This document shows positions 61,944-64,000 of a stretch of 64,000 nt of DNA, one piece after another. Within the stretch, counting starts at the first letter, position 1; each line of letters begins with the position of its first letter. The translations under genes were made by a program, and so were the position numbers. The notes under the pieces are model-generated. The model saw only the letters and a program-made list of their open reading frames with translations, searched no databases and was not told the origin of the DNA. The DNA is taken from the NCBI RefSeq assembly GCF_039523435.1, contig NZ_BAAAFH010000007.1, positions 1-64,000 of the forward strand, in the 5' to 3' direction. This DNA comes from Wandonia haliotis. GTDB taxonomy: Bacteria > Bacteroidota > Bacteroidia > Flavobacteriales_D > Crocinitomicaceae.

Positions 61944-62860
61944 GACATTTTTTAGCCATATTGATGCTTGTTTCAGGCATGTCTGCCAGTGCCCAGCTTC
62001 TGGATTCCAGAATTGAGAAAAACACCTTCTATATCGGTGAACTCAATACACTTGTGTTAGATGCATCTTCAATAGAAGATCAGATAACATGGCCGGAGAG
62101 CCTTCATCTTCAGGGAATCAGAGCAAATCTTAAAAACAACAAAAAAGATACAATCCTTATTGAAATCATTAAGGCAGTTCAGGATTCTATTAAACGTAAC
62201 AATCTACTCATTTCTTTTACGATCTGGGACAGTGGTATGATTACTCTGCTTCCGGTAAAGCTTTATGACACTGCTTCTTTTTCTTTTGCTCCGCAGCTCG
62301 TTCAGGTACTTTTTCCTGATACGGACCCGCAGGGAGACATACTGGATATTGAAGAAGGAAGATACGTACTTCCCGAAGAACTACTCAGCTCAAAAACATG
62401 GTTGATTATTGGTAGTATTATTCTTGCTGTATTAATTAGTATCGGAATCTGGTGGTACCTGCGCAAACGTAAAACTGTGGAAACAGTTGAAGAAGTGATT
62501 GCACTTCCCCTCAGAGAGGAAGCAGAACGTCGTTTACAGGAACTCATGGCGAAAAAATACTGGGCGTCCGGTCAGCAAAAGTTACACTTCATCGAATTGT
62601 CTGATATTATGCGCTGGTATGTACAACGTCGTTATCATATTGACGCAATGGAGAAAACTACGATGGAATTAAATGCTGCCATGCGGATGAATCTGATAAA
62701 CACTTCACATATTGAAATACTAACAGCATTATTAAAACAGGCCGACTTTGTAAAGTTTGCGAAACTGACGTTACCGGAAGAAGAAGTGATTATTCTTAAT
62801 AATCAGGCAATCCGTTTCATTGAGATAACAGAAGAAAAACAGGAAACAACAGAAGAATGA
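61940..62860 (+). CDS. Membrane protein of the Bat operon (DUF4381-like)
   Basis: 306 residues. A signal peptide (about 1-19) leads into a periplasmic beta-rich domain (about 20-150), then one membrane helix (WLIIGSIILAVLISIGIWWYL, about 154-175) and a cytoplasmic helical part with REEAERRLQELMAKKYWASGQQKLHFIELSDIMRWYV, as in DUF4381-type proteins between DUF58 and VWA genes. Its role is probably structural within the Bat complex. It overlaps both neighbours by four bases. Confidence 0.85.
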   Translation: MRHFLAILMLVSGMSASAQLLDSRIEKNTFYIGELNTLVLDASSIEDQITWPESLHLQGIRANLKNNKKDTILIEIIKAVQDSIKRNNLLISFTIWDSGMITLLPVKLYDTASFSFAPQLVQVLFPDTDPQGDILDIEEGRYVLPEELLSSKTWLIIGSIILAVLISIGIWWYLRKRKTVETVEEVIALPLREEAERRLQELMAKKYWASGQQKLHFIELSDIMRWYVQRRYHIDAMEKTTMELNAAMRMNLINTSHIEILTALLKQADFVKFAKLTLPEEEVIILNNQAIRFIEITEEKQETTEE

Positions 62861-63888
62861 CAGATTGGTTCGACATACGATTCTGGACCTACGACTTCAT
62901 TAATCCCGAAGTTCTGTGGTTGCTTTTGCTTGCTCCTTTGCTCATTGCCTTTCGATTTTGGCGAAATAATAAAAGAAGCTCCCTAACTTTTTCTGCTCCT
63001 TCCCGTGAACTGGAAACCATTTCCGATTCTACACAACAGGTTCTTCCTTTTCTTTCTACATTATTGTTTGCACTTGCAATAACAGGAATTATCTTTGGGA
63101 TCGCTCAACCCTACCGCCTTAGCGAAGAGGAAGAATTTCAAAAAAAATACTCCGAAGGAATTGATATCGTTTTGGCAGTAGACATTTCTGTCAGTATGCT
63201 TGCCCGTGATTTCAAACCCAATCGACTTGAAGCTGCAAAAAATGTAGCTGCAGAGTTTATTGCAAACCGCCCCAATGATAGAATAGGATTGGTGGTATAT
63301 GAAGGAGAAGCCTTTACACAGTGTCCTTCTACAACCGACCATCGGATTCTTCTGGAAAGCCTCAAAAATGTTGAAGCAGGAGTCTTAAACACCAATCGTA
63401 CAGCCATCGGAATGGGACTTGGTCTTGCTGTAGCCCGGCTGCGCAGTGATGAATTAAAAAGTAAAGTCGTTATCCTTATGTCAGACGGTGTTTCTAATGC
63501 CGGAGATATTGATCCCGTTACCGCTGCCGAACTCGCAAAAGCAAAAGGAGTAAGAGTATACACCATTGGTGTTGGATCCAAAGGAACAGCTCCCATGCCT
63601 GTCAATACACCTTTTGGTATTCGCTACCAGCAAATGCAGGTTGACATTGATGAAGAAGCCTTAACCCGTGTTGCGCAAATGACAGGAGGAGAGTATTTCA
63701 GAGCAACAGATGAAACCAGTCTGAGAGAAATCTACCAGACGATTGACACCATGGAAAAGACAAAAGTCAACGTACTGGAATATCGGGTTGATCCACCTGT
63801 AAAAGCAATTCCATTTTATGTATTCGCTCTTGTGTTACTAACAGGTGGTTTTATTGTTTCACAAACAATCGAAAAACGAGTCGTTTAA
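62857..63888 (+). CDS. batA: VWA domain membrane protein BatA
   Basis: 343 residues. Two membrane helices near the N-terminus (about 17-32, 60-80) and one at the C-terminus enclose a periplasm-facing or cytoplasmic VWA domain (about 100-300) with the MIDAS motif AVDISVSM, Thr in NTNRTAIG and Asp in LMSDGVSNAG. It is the usual BatA of Bacteroidota. The role is linked to oxidative stress and envelope fitness. The next gene begins three bases later. Confidence 0.93.
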   Translation: MTDWFDIRFWTYDFINPEVLWLLLLAPLLIAFRFWRNNKRSSLTFSAPSRELETISDSTQQVLPFLSTLLFALAITGIIFGIAQPYRLSEEEEFQKKYSEGIDIVLAVDISVSMLARDFKPNRLEAAKNVAAEFIANRPNDRIGLVVYEGEAFTQCPSTTDHRILLESLKNVEAGVLNTNRTAIGMGLGLAVARLRSDELKSKVVILMSDGVSNAGDIDPVTAAELAKAKGVRVYTIGVGSKGTAPMPVNTPFGIRYQQMQVDIDEEALTRVAQMTGGEYFRATDETSLREIYQTIDTMEKTKVNVLEYRVDPPVKAIPFYVFALVLLTGGFIVSQTIEKRVV

Positions 63889-63891
63889 TTC

Positions 63892-64000
63892 ATGAAAGAA
63901 CAAATAACATATAAATCATCATGGATTACAATTGGAGTAATTATCTGGGAAGTTTTGTTCTGGGGAGTCTTCTTATTACTTGGGTTTACCCTCGGTTGGA
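63892..64000 (+). CDS. Start of a membrane protein gene, cut by the window edge
   Basis: The frame from ATG 63892 is open to the edge (36 codons): MKEQITYKSSWI followed by a hydrophobic helix (IGVIIWEVLFWGVFLLLGFTLGW). It lies three bases after batA and so belongs to the same operon. BatB would be expected next, but these residues do not show its VWA domain; it could be BatB with a different N-terminus or a small inserted membrane protein. Confidence 0.6.
   Translation, partial: MKEQITYKSSWITIGVIIWEVLFWGVFLLLGFTLGW

Noticed and set aside
1..64000. Search for CRISPR arrays, insertion sequences, prophage genes, tRNA and rRNA
   Set aside because: No regular repeats, transposase or integrase motifs, or tRNA/rRNA-like stretches were seen; intergenic gaps are all below about 220 bases.

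Overview
The window is a compact stretch of a Bacteroidota chromosome, most probably from the flavobacterial/sphingobacterial side of the phylum. The reasons are: many gene starts are preceded by the phylum's -7 element (TAnnTTTG) and few by a Shine-Dalgarno sequence; it carries a TonB receptor/DUF4249 pair, a Bat-type MoxR/DUF58/VWA operon, BshC (bacillithiol), glycine-lipid type acyltransferases, a Porin_10-like porin, a SpoIIE phosphatase with a propeller/Y_Y_Y sensor, and an HU-CCDC81/SPOR protein. I see no tRNA, rRNA, insertion sequence, prophage or CRISPR array, and no gene-free stretch longer than 300 bases. Layout by region: 1-3.0 kb (minus) GAPDH, an SLC13 carrier and a CYTH protein in one string. 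3.1-6.1 kb (plus) an M28 peptidase, a DnaQ-like exonuclease and a fumarylacetoacetase-family hydrolase. 6.1-9.2 kb an AraC regulator divergent from an ExaC-like aldehyde dehydrogenase and a DUF779 protein. 9.2-18.7 kb porin, FolD, exonuclease VII (XseA/XseB), threonine aldolase, O-methyltransferase, a SpoU-type RNA methyltransferase, YqgE/AlgH and the chromate transporter ChrA. 18.8-22.0 kb (minus) a four-gene string: a degenerate glycosyltransferase-like protein, GlsA-like and GlsB-like acyltransferases, and an AraC regulator. 22.0-29.0 kb (minus) an ABC exporter pair running into a TonB receptor and a DUF4249 lipoprotein, with BshC upstream. 29.1-33.5 kb cyclophilin, a lipoprotein hydrolase, a sterol-desaturase-family enzyme and a large PrsW-like membrane protease. 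33.5-38.1 kb S16-RimM-TrmN6 (minus), FabI and two FKBP proteins (plus). 38.2-42.0 kb zinc-ribbon/Nif3-like pair and a TPR histidine kinase (minus). 42.1-48.6 kb (plus) LpxK, purine nucleoside phosphorylase, GatB, two TlpA-like thioredoxins and LpxH. 48.6-59.5 kb YeiH-type exporter, propeller-SpoIIE phosphatase, NlpC/P60 hydrolase, S41 protease, DUF1573 lipoprotein, exported glutathione peroxidase, MBL hydrolase and HU/SPOR protein. 59.6-64 kb a small zinc-ribbon protein and the Bat operon, which runs off the right edge. Most of the content is housekeeping plus envelope biogenesis: lipid A (LpxK, LpxH), fatty acids (FabI), amino-acid lipids (GlsA/B), wall hydrolysis (NlpC/P60, SPOR), periplasmic redox (TlpA-like, GPx) and outer-membrane import. 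I found no clear new multi-gene defence or mobile system. The parts most worth a second look are the acyltransferase operon with its motif-poor glycosyltransferase-like first gene, the aldehyde dehydrogenase/DUF779 unit split by a hairpin, the oversized PrsW protein, and several near-perfect dyads placed on or next to -7 elements, especially GTGAC-N4-GTCAC about 42 bases before the predicted start of the YeiH transcript.
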